A stretch of DNA of 64,000 nt from JBIOUF01 sp044866695. GTDB lineage: Bacteria; Actinomycetota; Actinomycetes; Propionibacteriales; Nocardioidaceae. The stretch is from contig JBIOUF010000014.1 in NCBI GenBank assembly GCA_044866695.1, positions 1 through 64,000 of the forward strand. The letters run 5' to 3'. Position numbers and translations under genes: made by a program. A model generated the notes under the pieces. That model was not told the DNA's origin. It did no database searches and was given only the letters and a program-made list of their open reading frames with translations. Numbering within the stretch: the stretch's first letter is position 1; each line of letters starts with the position of its first letter. This document shows, in pieces, positions 41,460-51,375 of this stretch.

Positions 41460-42221
41460 TCAGCGCACCACGACGAGGGGCGCGGAGCGCGCCGAGGTGA
41501 ACCCGGTGATCAGCGAGGACATCAGAGGTGACAGGGGAGCGCCGAGCTCGCGGGCGAGCAGGTCGCGATAGGCCTCGCGGGCGCGGTGTGCCTCCACGAG
41601 GTTGCCCTCGGCAAGGTGCGCCTCGACGAGGGCCTGCTGGGCGCTCTCCCGGAACGGATCGGTCGCGACCGCGATCAGCGCTGCCTCCACGGCCTCGGCG
41701 AACCGGCCGGTCTGGTAGAGCCGACGGCTGAGGATCTCGATGGCCCGCAGCAGGCACTGCCGCAACCTCTCCCGCGCGATGATCACCCAGTCGTCGTACC
41801 AGCTGGGCAGCACGCAGAGCGCCTCCTCGATGCGAGGAGCCAGCTGCAGGTCCTCGGAGCGGGTCCGGCCGGTGATCACCCGCGTCGTCCAGGCCTCGAC
41901 GACGTGCACGTCGACGGCCAGCCCGCGCTGGAGCGCGAGCGTGTCGGCGTCGCAGGCGACGAGATCGAGGTCCGCCCGCTGCAGCCTCCACAGCGCCGTG
42001 CGCAGGTTGCCGTCGGCGCGATGGCTGTCGGCGCCCGGCCACAGCTGCCCTGCGGCGCGGTGTCTCGTGATGGTGCTGGCGTGGAGGGCCAAGAACGCCA
42101 GCAGCCTCTTGCTGCCGTCCGGCAGGTCGATGCGGCCGACCGGGGAGCTGAGGAACGGGCCTCCGACCAGGTGCAGGAGCAGGGGCTGTTCGTGCTTGTC
42201 GCGCGGCGGACGAACGTCCAT
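41460..42221 (-). CDS. SARP-like regulator with BTAD domain, copy 1
   Basis: This is 253 residues from ATG 42221; longer starts (42245, 42320) would run over the repeat array. Residues about 15-95 form a winged-helix domain (LLAFLALHASTITRHRAAGQLW, LRTALWRLQRADLDLVACD) and about 105-245 the bacterial transcriptional activator domain (RIEEALCVLPSWYDDWVIIA, RESAQQALVEAHLAEGNLVEA). SARPs activate neighbouring clusters in actinobacteria. It lies directly upstream of the injection operon with the heptamer repeats between, so it is the best candidate for its activator. Confidence 0.75.
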   Translation of the reverse strand: MDVRPPRDKHEQPLLLHLVGGPFLSSPVGRIDLPDGSKRLLAFLALHASTITRHRAAGQLWPGADSHRADGNLRTALWRLQRADLDLVACDADTLALQRGLAVDVHVVEAWTTRVITGRTRSEDLQLAPRIEEALCVLPSWYDDWVIIARERLRQCLLRAIEILSRRLYQTGRFAEAVEAALIAVATDPFRESAQQALVEAHLAEGNLVEAHRAREAYRDLLARELGAPLSPLMSSLITGFTSARSAPLVVVR

Positions 42222-42272
42222 GGGAGTGGTCCTCGACGGTCTCATGGGGAGGGCGCACCGTACGTCGGCGCT

Positions 42273-42290
42273 CGTCACGCAGGCGTCACG
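42273..42290. promoter_or_regulatory. SARP-box-like direct repeat before regulator 1
   Basis: CGTCACG at 42273-42279 and again at 42284-42290 are perfect heptamer copies with an 11-bp period, 52 bp upstream of ATG 42221 and outside the upstream gene. They share TCAC with the array at 41.4 kb. Confidence 0.5.
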
Positions 42291-42312
42291 AGGGCGGGCG
42301 GGACTCCTCGCC

Positions 42313-43146
42313 TCACCCATCGCCGGAGATCAGCCGGGCCGGTGGCGGCAGGGACATCAGCTCCCCCAGCCGCGGTGACGGGTCGACGCCGAACACCCGG
42401 CGATGCAGGCGGCGGTAGTCCTCGCACACCCGGCGGGCCGCGGCCACGTCGTCGGCGGCCAGGTACGCGCTCGCCAGCGCACACTGGGCGCTCTCGCGCA
42501 GCGGGTCCGCATCGACCACCAGGCGAGCTGCCCGGATGCCCTCGGCCGGCCGGCCGGCCTCGCCCAAGAGCCGGCTCAGCAGCTCGAAGGCGTGCAGCAT
42601 CCGGTGCCGGAGGCGTTCGCGCTCCAAGACGGCCCAGTCGTCGTCCCATCCGGGGGCCATGGCGATCGACTCGGCGAACCATGGCATCACCGCCAGGTCG
42701 CCCGTCGCCACCGAGCCACTGATGAGGCGCTGGGCCCAGTCGGCAGCCACGTGCGCGTCGACCGTGACGTCGTCGCGCAGCGCGAGCGAGGCGGTGGTGG
42801 CCTCGACCAGGTCCAGGCCGCAGCTGCGCAGCCGCCACAAGGCCGAGCGGAGGTTTCCCGATGCCCTGTGGTCGTCGACGGTGGCCCACAGGACGCCGGC
42901 CGCCACGCTGCGGTCGACGCGGGTACGTCGCAGGGCCAGCCAGACGAGCAGCCGTCGGCAGGAGTCGGGGACCGCTCGCCGCTCGCCGGCCACGGTGATC
43001 GCCACGTCGCCGAACAGGTGGAGCACCGGCCCTTGGACCCCGCTCTCCCACGTCGCCCGGGCACCGGGCAGTGACCCGTCGGCGCGGAGGAGGCCTTCGG
43101 GATGGGACCAGCCGTTCGGTCGCGCGGGTCGGATGTCAGCGGGCAT
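42313..43146 (-). CDS. SARP-like regulator with BTAD domain, copy 2
   Basis: This 277-residue paralogue of the downstream regulator has the same order of domains: winged helix (LLVWLALRRTRVDRSVAAGVL, LRSALWRLRSCGLDLVEAT) then BTAD (IAMAPGWDDDWAVLERERL, RESAQCALASAYLAADDVAAA). The N-terminal about 40 residues (MPADIRPARPNGWSHPEGLL) form an extra, poorly conserved leader. It overlaps the 67-residue gene upstream by 11 bases. The two copies probably arose by tandem duplication and may form a cascade. Confidence 0.75.
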   Translation of the reverse strand: MPADIRPARPNGWSHPEGLLRADGSLPGARATWESGVQGPVLHLFGDVAITVAGERRAVPDSCRRLLVWLALRRTRVDRSVAAGVLWATVDDHRASGNLRSALWRLRSCGLDLVEATTASLALRDDVTVDAHVAADWAQRLISGSVATGDLAVMPWFAESIAMAPGWDDDWAVLERERLRHRMLHAFELLSRLLGEAGRPAEGIRAARLVVDADPLRESAQCALASAYLAADDVAAARRVCEDYRRLHRRVFGVDPSPRLGELMSLPPPARLISGDG

Positions 43147-43339
43147 GCCGCGTCATCCCGTCACGTCCGAAGGTCAGCAGGAACTCGCGCACAGCCGCCA
43201 CCGCTTCCTCGACATCCCTGAACTCGCCGGGGGCGGGGCGGACCGATCCGTCGTGGTAGTCCGTGACCACGGTGAAGCGCAGCCCGCACGACTGCACCTC
43301 GACCCGAACCAGGCACACGCCCGACGTCGCGGCATTCAT
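43136..43339 (-). CDS. 67-residue conserved-looking protein upstream of the regulators
   Basis: This frame starts at ATG 43339 and reads MNAATSGVCLVRVEVQSCGL, then RFTVVTDYHDGSVRPAPGEF and RDVEEAVAAVREFLLTFGRD. Its single-domain beta-alpha layout is like small actinobacterial proteins of SARP neighbourhoods. It overlaps the start of regulator copy 2, which suggests translational coupling. The function is unknown. Codon use agrees with the region. Confidence 0.5.
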   Translation of the reverse strand: MNAATSGVCLVRVEVQSCGLRFTVVTDYHDGSVRPAPGEFRDVEEAVAAVREFLLTFGRDGMTRHAR

Positions 43340-43704
43340 GCCGCCACCCTTGCGCGGCCGGCGTCACCCAGGCGTTGTTGCCACGGGGATCACCCCGATC
43401 ATGCGGGCAGGCCGATCGTGGCATGGCTTGACACCGTCCTCCCGTTGCGGGGAGCGACGGGCCTGACCTGGACAGCCGCCGGTCGCCACGCATCGGCTGC
43501 ATCCATGCAACTCCAATTGCCGACGGCGCGCCAGACATGCGGACGAACCTGGCCGACGATCCGACCTGCACGGTGGGCCTCGGGCAGAGACCGGCCGAAG
43601 CCATCGCCGTCACCGCCCGCGATCTCGATCTCGACGCGGGCCTCGTCGAGTCCGCCGCGGCGCTGCGCCCGTGACCGGCCATCAGCCAGGAGGGGATGCT
43701 CTCG
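43340..43704. promoter_or_regulatory. Gap with SARP-type repeat, otherwise nothing firm
   Basis: CGTCACC (43362-43368) and CGTTGTT (43373-43379) form a degenerate heptamer pair with an 11-bp period, 23 bp before ATG 43339. The rest holds an open plus-strand frame (ATG about 43537, 46 codons, ending GLVESAAALRP) without recognisable homology. Confidence 0.35.
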
Positions 43705-44244
43705 TCACCAGTTCCAGTGGCGGCGTTGGGCATCGATCGCCCATGCGCTGACCCGGTCCAGGTCCGCGATATCGGGAAGGGGTGAGCGGTCTTCGTCAAG
43801 CAGGGTCCGCACCGCGCCTTCGAGGCGCGAGATCTCCGATGACACGTCGTCACGGTCGACCTCACCACGTTCGACCGCGAGCACGCGCCGCCGCTCCTCA
43901 GCCGGCAGGGGCAGGCTGAGACTGCCGGTGCTTGCGATCTCGAAGCCTTGGTAGGCGAGTCGGAGGGCGTGGCTGCCGTACTTCACGTCCCAGCCGTACT
44001 TCGCGATCAGCTCGGGCCGGTTGGGAACATGGCGCGCGGACTGGCCGAGCATGCGCTCGTGCTGGGAGCGCATATGGCCGAGGAATCTCTCAACCGCTAC
44101 CCGCGACAGGAACGCCGACCGCAGGTCGCGGACCTCCTCTCCGAGCGGCGTCACGACCACCAGGGACCCCTCCGGGGCGAACAGCGGCAGCATGACCGTG
44201 GGGTGCCCTTGATCGCCAGCCGCAGGCACGGGTCGTGAGGACAA
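43705..44244 (-). pseudogene. Nucleotidyltransferase-like protein lacking its catalytic N-terminus
   Basis: The 179 codons match the C-terminal half of RlaP/YcgL-type predicted nucleotidyltransferases: FLSRVAVERFLGHMRSQHER, RPELIAKYGWDVKYGSHALR, IASTGSLSLPLPAEERRRVL and a long helical tail. The N-terminal part that carries the GS..D-x-D catalytic site is absent. The first residues (SRPVPAAGDQGHPTVM) are not conserved. It is either a 5'-truncated relic or a re-started fragment; activity is unlikely. Confidence 0.55.
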
Positions 44245-44308
44245 ACATGCAGGTCAGCGGCGTGCGGGGGGTCTGTGGGGCCTGATTCGTGTAGGCACAC
44301 GACTTGGG

Positions 44309-44431
44309 GTGTGTCGAGACGCGGCAGGCGGGCGCTCCATCACCGTGCACGTGCCCGACGAGGTCGACCTGAAGATCGAGGTCGAGATCGGCGACGACGA
44401 GAAGGAGCTCGACATCGAGCTCACCCGGTGA
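44309..44431 (+). pseudogene. Amphi-Trp-domain protein 3' fragment
   Basis: The frame ending in TGA at 44429-44431 reads ITVHVPDEVDLKIEVEIGDD and EKELDIELTR. That matches the C-terminus of the small actinobacterial amphi-Trp proteins (VPVPERV-L-IEVE--D-E-ELEIEL-W). Only about 40 of the usual 90 residues are present, preceded by a broken frame. A GTG at 44309 could open it, but no ribosome-binding site is visible. The final Trp is replaced by R. Confidence 0.4.
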
Positions 44432-44539
44432 CGGCAGAGTGTCGATCCCACGAAGGGTTCGGCGCGCGTCGTCGCCTGATCCGTTTGGCGCGCGCCGATG
44501 TCAGTCGTCCTCGACAGAGCTCGCGGTGGGTCGGCACCT

Positions 44540-45748
44540 TCAGCCGCCCGCCGAGGCCGCCCCCTCGCGCGCGGGGATCCGGCCCGCGTTGGCGTGGTCG
44601 ACGGTGAGGTTGTCCCCGGAAGCCGGGTCGAAGAGGTGGATCTGCGTCCCGTCGACCCAGATCTCGGCCTCCTCGCCCTCCCGGATCTGGCTGGCGCCGT
44701 CGAGCGACACGACGAGCTGGGTGTGCAGCGACTCCCCGTCCAGGTCGCGCTCGAGCTGGCGCAGCTGCTGCTCGACCTCGTGCGGCGCCTCGAACGGAAT
44801 GTACGCGTAGGTCTCGTTGCCCAGCCACTCGACGACGTCGACCTGCGCCCGGAACGTCGAGCCCGCGTCCCGGCCAGTGCCCACGGACGCGTCCTCGAAG
44901 TGCTCCGGACGGATGCCGGCCATCAGCAGCCCCTTGCCGGCAGCCTTCTCCGCCCGCTCGGGCGGTATCTTCACAGTGCCGAACGGCAGCTTCACATCAG
45001 TGCCCTCGACCGTGGCGGGCAGGAAGTTCATCGGCGGGGAGCCGATGAAGCCGGCCACGAACAGGTTGCCGGGGTTCTCGTAGAGCTCGCGTGGCGTCGC
45101 CAGCTGCTGCAGCACGCCACGTTTGAGCACCGCCACCCGGTGGCCCAGCGTCATCGCCTCGGTCTGGTCGTGGGTGACGTAGACCGTGGTGATGCCGAGT
45201 CGCTTCTGGAGCCGCGAGATCTCGGTGCGCATCTGCCCACGCAGCTTGGCGTCGAGATTCGAGAGCGGCTCGTCGAAGAGGAAGGCGTCGGCCTCGCGCA
45301 CGATCGCGCGGCCCATCGCCACCCGCTGCCGCTGCCCCCCCGAGAGGTTGCCCGGCTTGCGGTCGAGGTGCTCGTCGAGCTCGAGGGTCTTCGATGCCAC
45401 GCGGACCTTCTTGTCCACTTCCTCGTCGGAGGCGTGGGCCAGCCGCAGTGGGAACGCGATGTTCTCGTAGACGCTCAGGTGCGGGTAGAGCGCGTAGTTC
45501 TGATAGACCATCGCGAGGTTGCGGTCCCGTGGGGCGAGGTCGTTGACCACCCTGTCGCCGATCTTCATCTCGCCGGAAGTGATGTCCTCCAGGCCGACGA
45601 TCATCCGCAGCAGCGTCGACTTCCCGCAGCCGGACGGTCCGACCAGGATCATGAACTCGCCGTCCTGCACGTCGATGCTGACGTCGTTCACCGCCGGGAA
45701 CCCGTCGCCGTACAGCTTGACGATGTTCTTCATCTCGATGGTGGTCAT
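44540..45748 (-). CDS. sugC: ABC transporter ATPase, SugC/MsmX-type
   Basis: This is a 402-residue sugar-importer ATPase. Walker A is GPSGCGKST (37-45), Q-loop VYQNYALYP, signature LSGGQRQRVAMGRAIV and Walker B FLFDEPLSN. A C-terminal regulatory OB domain (PEHFEDASVG, EIWVDGTQIHLFDPASGDNL) is of MalK type. The C-terminus is extended (AGRIPAREGAASAGG). It is the last gene of lpqY-sugA-sugB-sugC and drives uptake by ATP hydrolysis at the inner membrane face. Trehalose as substrate is inferred from gene order. Confidence 0.85.
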   Translation of the reverse strand: MTTIEMKNIVKLYGDGFPAVNDVSIDVQDGEFMILVGPSGCGKSTLLRMIVGLEDITSGEMKIGDRVVNDLAPRDRNLAMVYQNYALYPHLSVYENIAFPLRLAHASDEEVDKKVRVASKTLELDEHLDRKPGNLSGGQRQRVAMGRAIVREADAFLFDEPLSNLDAKLRGQMRTEISRLQKRLGITTVYVTHDQTEAMTLGHRVAVLKRGVLQQLATPRELYENPGNLFVAGFIGSPPMNFLPATVEGTDVKLPFGTVKIPPERAEKAAGKGLLMAGIRPEHFEDASVGTGRDAGSTFRAQVDVVEWLGNETYAYIPFEAPHEVEQQLRQLERDLDGESLHTQLVVSLDGASQIREGEEAEIWVDGTQIHLFDPASGDNLTVDHANAGRIPAREGAASAGG

Positions 45749-45752
45749 CGGG

Positions 45753-46589
45753 TCACCCCTTAACAGCGCCGGAGGTGAGCCCGGCGACGATCTTTCTCTG
45801 GAACAGCAGGACGATGATGATGATCGGGACGGTGACCACCACCGAGGCGGTGGCCAGCTGTCCGTACGGCGGGTTGAACGGGTCCGGCCCGACGAAGTAG
45901 GACAGCTGCGCCGGGACCGTGCGGGACGCGGTCGTCGACGTCAGGGAGAGCGCGAGCACGAACTCGTTCCACGCGAAGAAGAAGGTCAGGATCGCGGCGG
46001 TGAAGACGCCCGGTGCCGCGAGCGGCACGATCACCTTGCGGAACGCCTGCCACGAGGTCGCGCCGTCGACCTGGGCCGCCTGCTCCATCTCCCAGGGGAT
46101 CTCGCGGAAGAACGCCGACAGCGTCCAGATCGCCAGCGGCAGAGTGAACGACATGTACGGGATGATCAGACCTGGCCAGGTGTTGAACAGACCGAGCGTC
46201 CGCCACAGGTCGAACAGCGGTCCAACGAGCGCGACCACGGGGAACATCGCGATCGCCAGCGCGATCGACAGCACGAGTCGTTTGCCCCTGAATTCCAGGC
46301 GGGCGATCGCGTACGCCGCGAGGGTTGCCAGGATCACGGACAGCAGCGTCGAGATCGCCGCGATCCCGAAGGAGTTGACGAGCGAGTCCCTGAAGTCGGT
46401 GTTGTTGAAGATGTCGCTGTAGTTCTGGGTGGTCGGCTCCTTGGGCAGGAACTGCGGGCTGCCCGCGGCCGTCTCGGTCGGCCCCTTGAAGGACAGCGAG
46501 ATGATCCAGACCACCGGTAGCAGGCACCAGACGAGGATGAGCGCGAAGCCCACCCAGGTGCCGATCTTGGTCCGTGTCTCGGTGTTCAT
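45753..46589 (-). CDS. sugB: ABC sugar transporter permease, SugB-type
   Basis: This 278-residue integral membrane protein has about six segments, including the first helix (VGFALILVWCLLPVVWIISLSF). The EAA-type motif contacting the ATPase is EMEQAAQVDGATSWQAFRKVIVPL. TGATG-like coupling links it to the upstream permease (overlap of 1 base) and a 4-base gap to sugC. It forms the translocation pore with SugA. A final FQRKIVAGLTSGAVKG tail is typical of MalG/SugB. Confidence 0.85.
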   Translation of the reverse strand: MNTETRTKIGTWVGFALILVWCLLPVVWIISLSFKGPTETAAGSPQFLPKEPTTQNYSDIFNNTDFRDSLVNSFGIAAISTLLSVILATLAAYAIARLEFRGKRLVLSIALAIAMFPVVALVGPLFDLWRTLGLFNTWPGLIIPYMSFTLPLAIWTLSAFFREIPWEMEQAAQVDGATSWQAFRKVIVPLAAPGVFTAAILTFFFAWNEFVLALSLTSTTASRTVPAQLSYFVGPDPFNPPYGQLATASVVVTVPIIIIVLLFQRKIVAGLTSGAVKG

Positions 46590-47548
46590 CAGCCCTCACC
46601 CCTCGCCTGTGCGAGGTCGACCTTGAAGAGCCTGACGATCAGGAAGGCCAGCAACAGCACGGAGATGAACAAGAGCACCGAGAGCGCGGACCCGAGACCG
46701 AGCTGCATCTGCTCGATCACCTGCCGATAGGTCAGGAAGGACGAGGACTCGGTGTCCTGCGCTCCCCTTGTCATCACGTAGATGTTGTCGAAGATCCGGA
46801 AGGCATCGAGCGCCCGGAACAGGACCGCGACCATGATCGCGGCTTTCATGTTCGGCAGGATCACCTTGTAGAGCCGCTGCCACCACGTGGCGCCGTCGAC
46901 CTTCGCGGCCTCGAGCATGTCCTCGGAGATCTGCGCCAGTCCCGCGAGCAGGAGCAGCGCCATGAACGGCGTCGTCTTCCAGATCTCCGAGACCATGATC
47001 GCGAACATCGCGGGCCAGTGGCTGCCGAACCAGTTGGTGTCGGCCTCGAGCCATGGCAACCAGTCGAACCACGAGTTCACCCAACCATTGTTGAGGCTGA
47101 AGGCGAACTGCCAGGCGTAGGCCGAGACCACGGTCACGATGCCGTAGGGGATCAGGATCGCCGTGCGGACCGCGCCGCGGGCGAACACGATGCGGTGCAT
47201 CACCATCGCGAACGCGAACCCGATCACGAGCTCCACCGCGACCGTGACCACCATGATCAGCAGGGTGTTCCAGGTGTCCTGCCAGAACAGCCCGTCGGTG
47301 AGCACCGTTCCGTAGTTGCGAAGCCCGACGAACTCCTTGTCGTCTGGCGAGGTGAGCCGATAGCGGAACAACGACAGATACAGAGCCTGGAACATCGGCC
47401 ACGCCGTAACGGCCAGCATCACGACCACGGCGGGTGCGACAAGGCGCCGGCCGAGCTGGTTCTCGGCGCGTGCACGGTCGCTGCGCTTCTTGGGCGCCGT
47501 CGGCTTGTCGCCCGCCTTCTCGGCCGCGGTGGTGCTCACGGTGCTCAC
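46589..47548 (-). CDS. sugA: ABC sugar transporter permease, SugA-type
   Basis: The GTG at 47548 overlaps the lpqY stop (GTGA) and gives 319 residues. A basic N-terminus (APKKRSDRARAENQLGRRLV) precedes six membrane segments, starting with APAVVVMLAVTAWPMFQALY. The EAA loop is LEAAKVDGATWWQRLYKVILPNM. It pairs with the SugB-type permease. The Arg/Lys-rich leader and Lpq-type binding protein upstream match the mycobacterial trehalose-recycling transporter order. Confidence 0.85.
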   Translation of the reverse strand: MSTVSTTAAEKAGDKPTAPKKRSDRARAENQLGRRLVAPAVVVMLAVTAWPMFQALYLSLFRYRLTSPDDKEFVGLRNYGTVLTDGLFWQDTWNTLLIMVVTVAVELVIGFAFAMVMHRIVFARGAVRTAILIPYGIVTVVSAYAWQFAFSLNNGWVNSWFDWLPWLEADTNWFGSHWPAMFAIMVSEIWKTTPFMALLLLAGLAQISEDMLEAAKVDGATWWQRLYKVILPNMKAAIMVAVLFRALDAFRIFDNIYVMTRGAQDTESSSFLTYRQVIEQMQLGLGSALSVLLFISVLLLAFLIVRLFKVDLAQARGEG

Positions 47549-48810
47549 AGGAGGCTCCTTCCGTGTAGCACGTCCTCGATGAACTGCTGCGAGTCCGGCG
47601 GGGTCTGGTCGTCGACTCCGTCCGGTGGGTGCCAAGAGCTCTGGAGGGCGCTGGAGATGTCGCTCCAGTACGGCGTGACCGTGCGCGGTGCCGCCGCGTC
47701 GAGGCTCTCCTGGAAGAGGGCGAGCAGCGGCGGCGGGTAGATCTTGGCCAGTGCCGGGTAGCGGTAGCCGGCGGCGCTGGCCGGCATGTTGCCGGTGAGC
47801 TCGGCGTTCACGCCTTGGTTCTCTGGTGAGGTGATGCACTCGATCGCCTGCATCGCCTCGTCCTTGTGGTTGGAGTACTCGCTCACGCCGACGCCGATGC
47901 CGCCGTACGGCGGGCGGGACTCCTCGCCCTGTGTTGACCGCGGGTACCGGGTGAAGCCGAGGTCGTCCTTCACCTCGGGCTGGGTGGCGTCGTAGTTCGT
48001 CCAGATATAGGTCCAGTTGACCATGAACGCCCCCTGGGGACCCCCGAACGTGGCGCCCGCCGTGCCCTCGTTGGAGACCGACAGGTCGGCCGGGGCGGCA
48101 GCGGAGCCGGCGAGCTTCTCGATGATCTTCGCCGACGTCTCACCCGCGGGGGAGTCGACCTCGAGGGTGAGGTCGACACCCCTGTCGGTGTTGGTGGCGA
48201 TGGCGCCGCCGGCGCCAGAGATCAGCGCGTTGATCCACACCGGGTAGCCCTCGTACTTGTTCGCCTGCACGGCGACCTTGCCGTCGTTCTTCGCGGCGGC
48301 GTCGATGATCTGGTCCCACGTGACCGGCTTGGTCATGTTCAGTCCGGCCTTCTGCGCGAAGGACTTGCGGTACCAGAGCACCTGGGTGTTGGACCAGAAC
48401 GGCGCGACGACCAGCCGGCCATCCCAGGTGGCGGCGTCCACTGCTCCCTTGAAGGACTGCTGCTTCAGCTTGCTCTGCAGGTCGTCGGGGATGGCGGCCA
48501 GGAACCCCGCGTTCGCGAACTCAGCGGTGTAGGGCGGGTCGATGCTCATGATGTCGATCTCGGGGTCCTCCGCCGCGAGTCGCCGGGCGAGCTGGATGCG
48601 CTGCTCGCTGGCGTTCTGCGGCAGTACCTGCACGTCGATCGTGTAGTCGTCCGTGCTGCAGTTCTCCGCGACCTTGGCCTGGCCCCCGGCATCGGGATTG
48701 ATGTACCAGGTCAGCGTGTCGCCGGAGCCGCCGGATGAGCAGGCGGCGAGCAGCCCCGAGGCTGCCACGAGTGCCGCTGCTGCGGCGAGACCCCGGCGTA
48801 GGCGATCCAT
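47545..48810 (-). CDS. lpqY: Solute-binding lipoprotein of a trehalose-type ABC transporter
   Basis: This is about 421 residues from ATG 48810; a start 7 codons upstream is less likely. Lipoprotein signal MDRLRRGLAAAAALVAASGL ends in lipobox LLAAC. The periplasmic-binding-type protein has LAAEDPEIDIMSIDPPYTAE, GRLVVAPFWSNTQVLWYRK and VNWTYIWTNYDATQPEVKDD. It captures the sugar outside the membrane for SugABC. LpqY identity is inferred from gene order (lpqY-sugA-sugB-sugC) and family; the ligand is not proven. Confidence 0.8.
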   Translation of the reverse strand: MDRLRRGLAAAAALVAASGLLAACSSGGSGDTLTWYINPDAGGQAKVAENCSTDDYTIDVQVLPQNASEQRIQLARRLAAEDPEIDIMSIDPPYTAEFANAGFLAAIPDDLQSKLKQQSFKGAVDAATWDGRLVVAPFWSNTQVLWYRKSFAQKAGLNMTKPVTWDQIIDAAAKNDGKVAVQANKYEGYPVWINALISGAGGAIATNTDRGVDLTLEVDSPAGETSAKIIEKLAGSAAAPADLSVSNEGTAGATFGGPQGAFMVNWTYIWTNYDATQPEVKDDLGFTRYPRSTQGEESRPPYGGIGVGVSEYSNHKDEAMQAIECITSPENQGVNAELTGNMPASAAGYRYPALAKIYPPPLLALFQESLDAAAPRTVTPYWSDISSALQSSWHPPDGVDDQTPPDSQQFIEDVLHGRSLL

Positions 48811-48908
48811 GCGCACCTCTCTCATGATCAACGTATCCCACTTCTAGACCTCTGCGGCGACACTTGTAAACCGGCAGGGGTCTCGATCGCGGACTCAGAT
48901 GAACGCAC

Positions 48909-49100
48909 ATGGAGCTCCTGCCGCTCATCGGCTCGCTCACCGACTCCGAGCGTCACGGCGGCAGGGCAGCCCGATGCGTTCGACGCCGTCATCCCGTCCA
49001 GGCCAGGCTTCGGGTTCTCCACCCCGGTCCTCCTCGACGGGGTCGAACGATCGAAGGGGTCGCCCGCACCTGGGCCACGTTGATGCGCCGCCTCGGGTAG
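48909..49100 (+). pseudogene. Epoxide-hydrolase-like remnant
   Basis: Pieces of an alpha/beta hydrolase occur in shifting frames on the plus strand: MELLPLIGSLTDSERHGG, then DAFDAVIPSRPGFGFSTPV, then EGVARTWATLMRRLG and a stop. In intact epoxide hydrolases these read as one block (EFLPLIDPLTDPERHGG...DAFDVVIPSLPGFGFS...RVARTWATLM..LGY). Two frame changes in under 200 bases and no catalytic Asp region show it is dead. It occupies the 370-base gap between lpqY and the aldo/keto reductase. Confidence 0.6.
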
Positions 49101-49182
49101 GCGTCCTACGGCGTGCGCGGCTCGGCGTTCCAGCAGGCAGCTGCCCTTTCGCAACAGGTCGTAGGAGTCCCGGTCGCGGGAG

Positions 49183-50226
<1,044 letters not shown>

Positions 50227-51105
50227 TCAGGCCTCGGGGATCGGCCGGCCGAAGCTCTCCAGCGTGATGTCGGTGGGCTCGGGGCCGCCGCGCCGGCCGG
50301 TGTCCAGCGCGTCGACGGCCGCGAGCTCGTCGCCGGTGAGGTCGAAGTCGAAGACGGCGAAGTTCTCCGCGATCCGGTGCGGCTTGGTCGACTTGGGGAT
50401 GACCGAGCGGCCCTGCTGCAGGTGCCAGCGCAGCATCACCTGGGCCGGCGACTTCGCGTGGGCCGCGGCGATCTGGCCGATGACCGGGTCCTCCAGGGTG
50501 CTGCCGTGGTTGCCGTCGCGGTAGAAGGTGATGCCGCCGATGGGCGACCACGCCTGGGTGACGATGTCGTGCTCGGCACCGAACGCCTGGACGTCGCGCT
50601 GCTGGAAGTACGGGTGCACCTCGATCTGGTTGACCGCGGGCACGACCTCTGCGGTCTCGAGGAGCCGGGTGAGGTGGTCGACCATGAAGTTGCTGACCCC
50701 GATCGCGCGGACCTTGCCCTGCTCGAGCAGGGTCTCCAGGGCCCGGTACGCCGCGAGCGTCTTGTCGAACTCCGAGGGCAGTGCCTGGTGCAGGATGAGC
50801 AGGTCGATCTGGTCGACGCCGAGCTTGGCGGCGCTCTTCTCGAAGCCGTGCAGGGTCTGGTCGTAGCCGTAGTCGCTGATCCAGATCTTGGTCTCCAGGA
50901 ACACCTCGTCGCGACCCAGGCCGGAGCCGCGGACCGCCTCGCCGACGCCGGTCTCGTTCCCGTACGCCGCGGCGGTGTCGATGTGGCGGTAGCCCGTCGC
51001 AAGGGCGGCCTCGACCACCTCGCGGGTCTCGTCAGGCGGGGTCTGGAACACCCCGAACCCCAGGGCGGGCATCTCGACGCCGTTGTTCAACGTCAGGTTC
51101 TTCAT
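50227..51105 (-). CDS. Aldo/keto reductase (AKR5-like)
   Basis: This is 292 residues from ATG 51105; GAGGAG 9 bases upstream decides this start over a second ATG at 51126. It has VEMPALGFGVFQTPPDETRE, catalytic Asp/Tyr in HIDTAAAYGN, Lys in VFLETKIW and His in LLILHQAL. The C-terminus (IPKSTKPHRIAENFAVFDFD) binds NADPH. It is close to 2,5-diketogluconate reductase/YtbE-type enzymes. It is likely co-transcribed with the next reductase and controlled by the divergent XRE regulator. Confidence 0.85.
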   Translation of the reverse strand: MKNLTLNNGVEMPALGFGVFQTPPDETREVVEAALATGYRHIDTAAAYGNETGVGEAVRGSGLGRDEVFLETKIWISDYGYDQTLHGFEKSAAKLGVDQIDLLILHQALPSEFDKTLAAYRALETLLEQGKVRAIGVSNFMVDHLTRLLETAEVVPAVNQIEVHPYFQQRDVQAFGAEHDIVTQAWSPIGGITFYRDGNHGSTLEDPVIGQIAAAHAKSPAQVMLRWHLQQGRSVIPKSTKPHRIAENFAVFDFDLTGDELAAVDALDTGRRGGPEPTDITLESFGRPIPEA

Positions 51106-51375
51106 CTGAGTGGTCTCCTCGGTCATGTCCTCGACAGTAGGCAGGTTGCCGGTGCCGTGGGAGGGGCTGTCGGAGCCCCCTTGGTCATGGGCGACGGCGC
51201 GCGCCTAGCCGCGTCAGGCGAGGCCGATGCCGCTGAGCCAGTCCGTTCGCACGTGCGATCCGGTTCCCGGTTCCTCGTCGAGGAAACCTCGCTCTCGAGC
51301 GGTGCGGCAGTGCCCGTTGTTCCGGGTAGTGACAGACCCTCCCTCTCCCCGGGTGGTCCACGTACCGTCGGTGGC

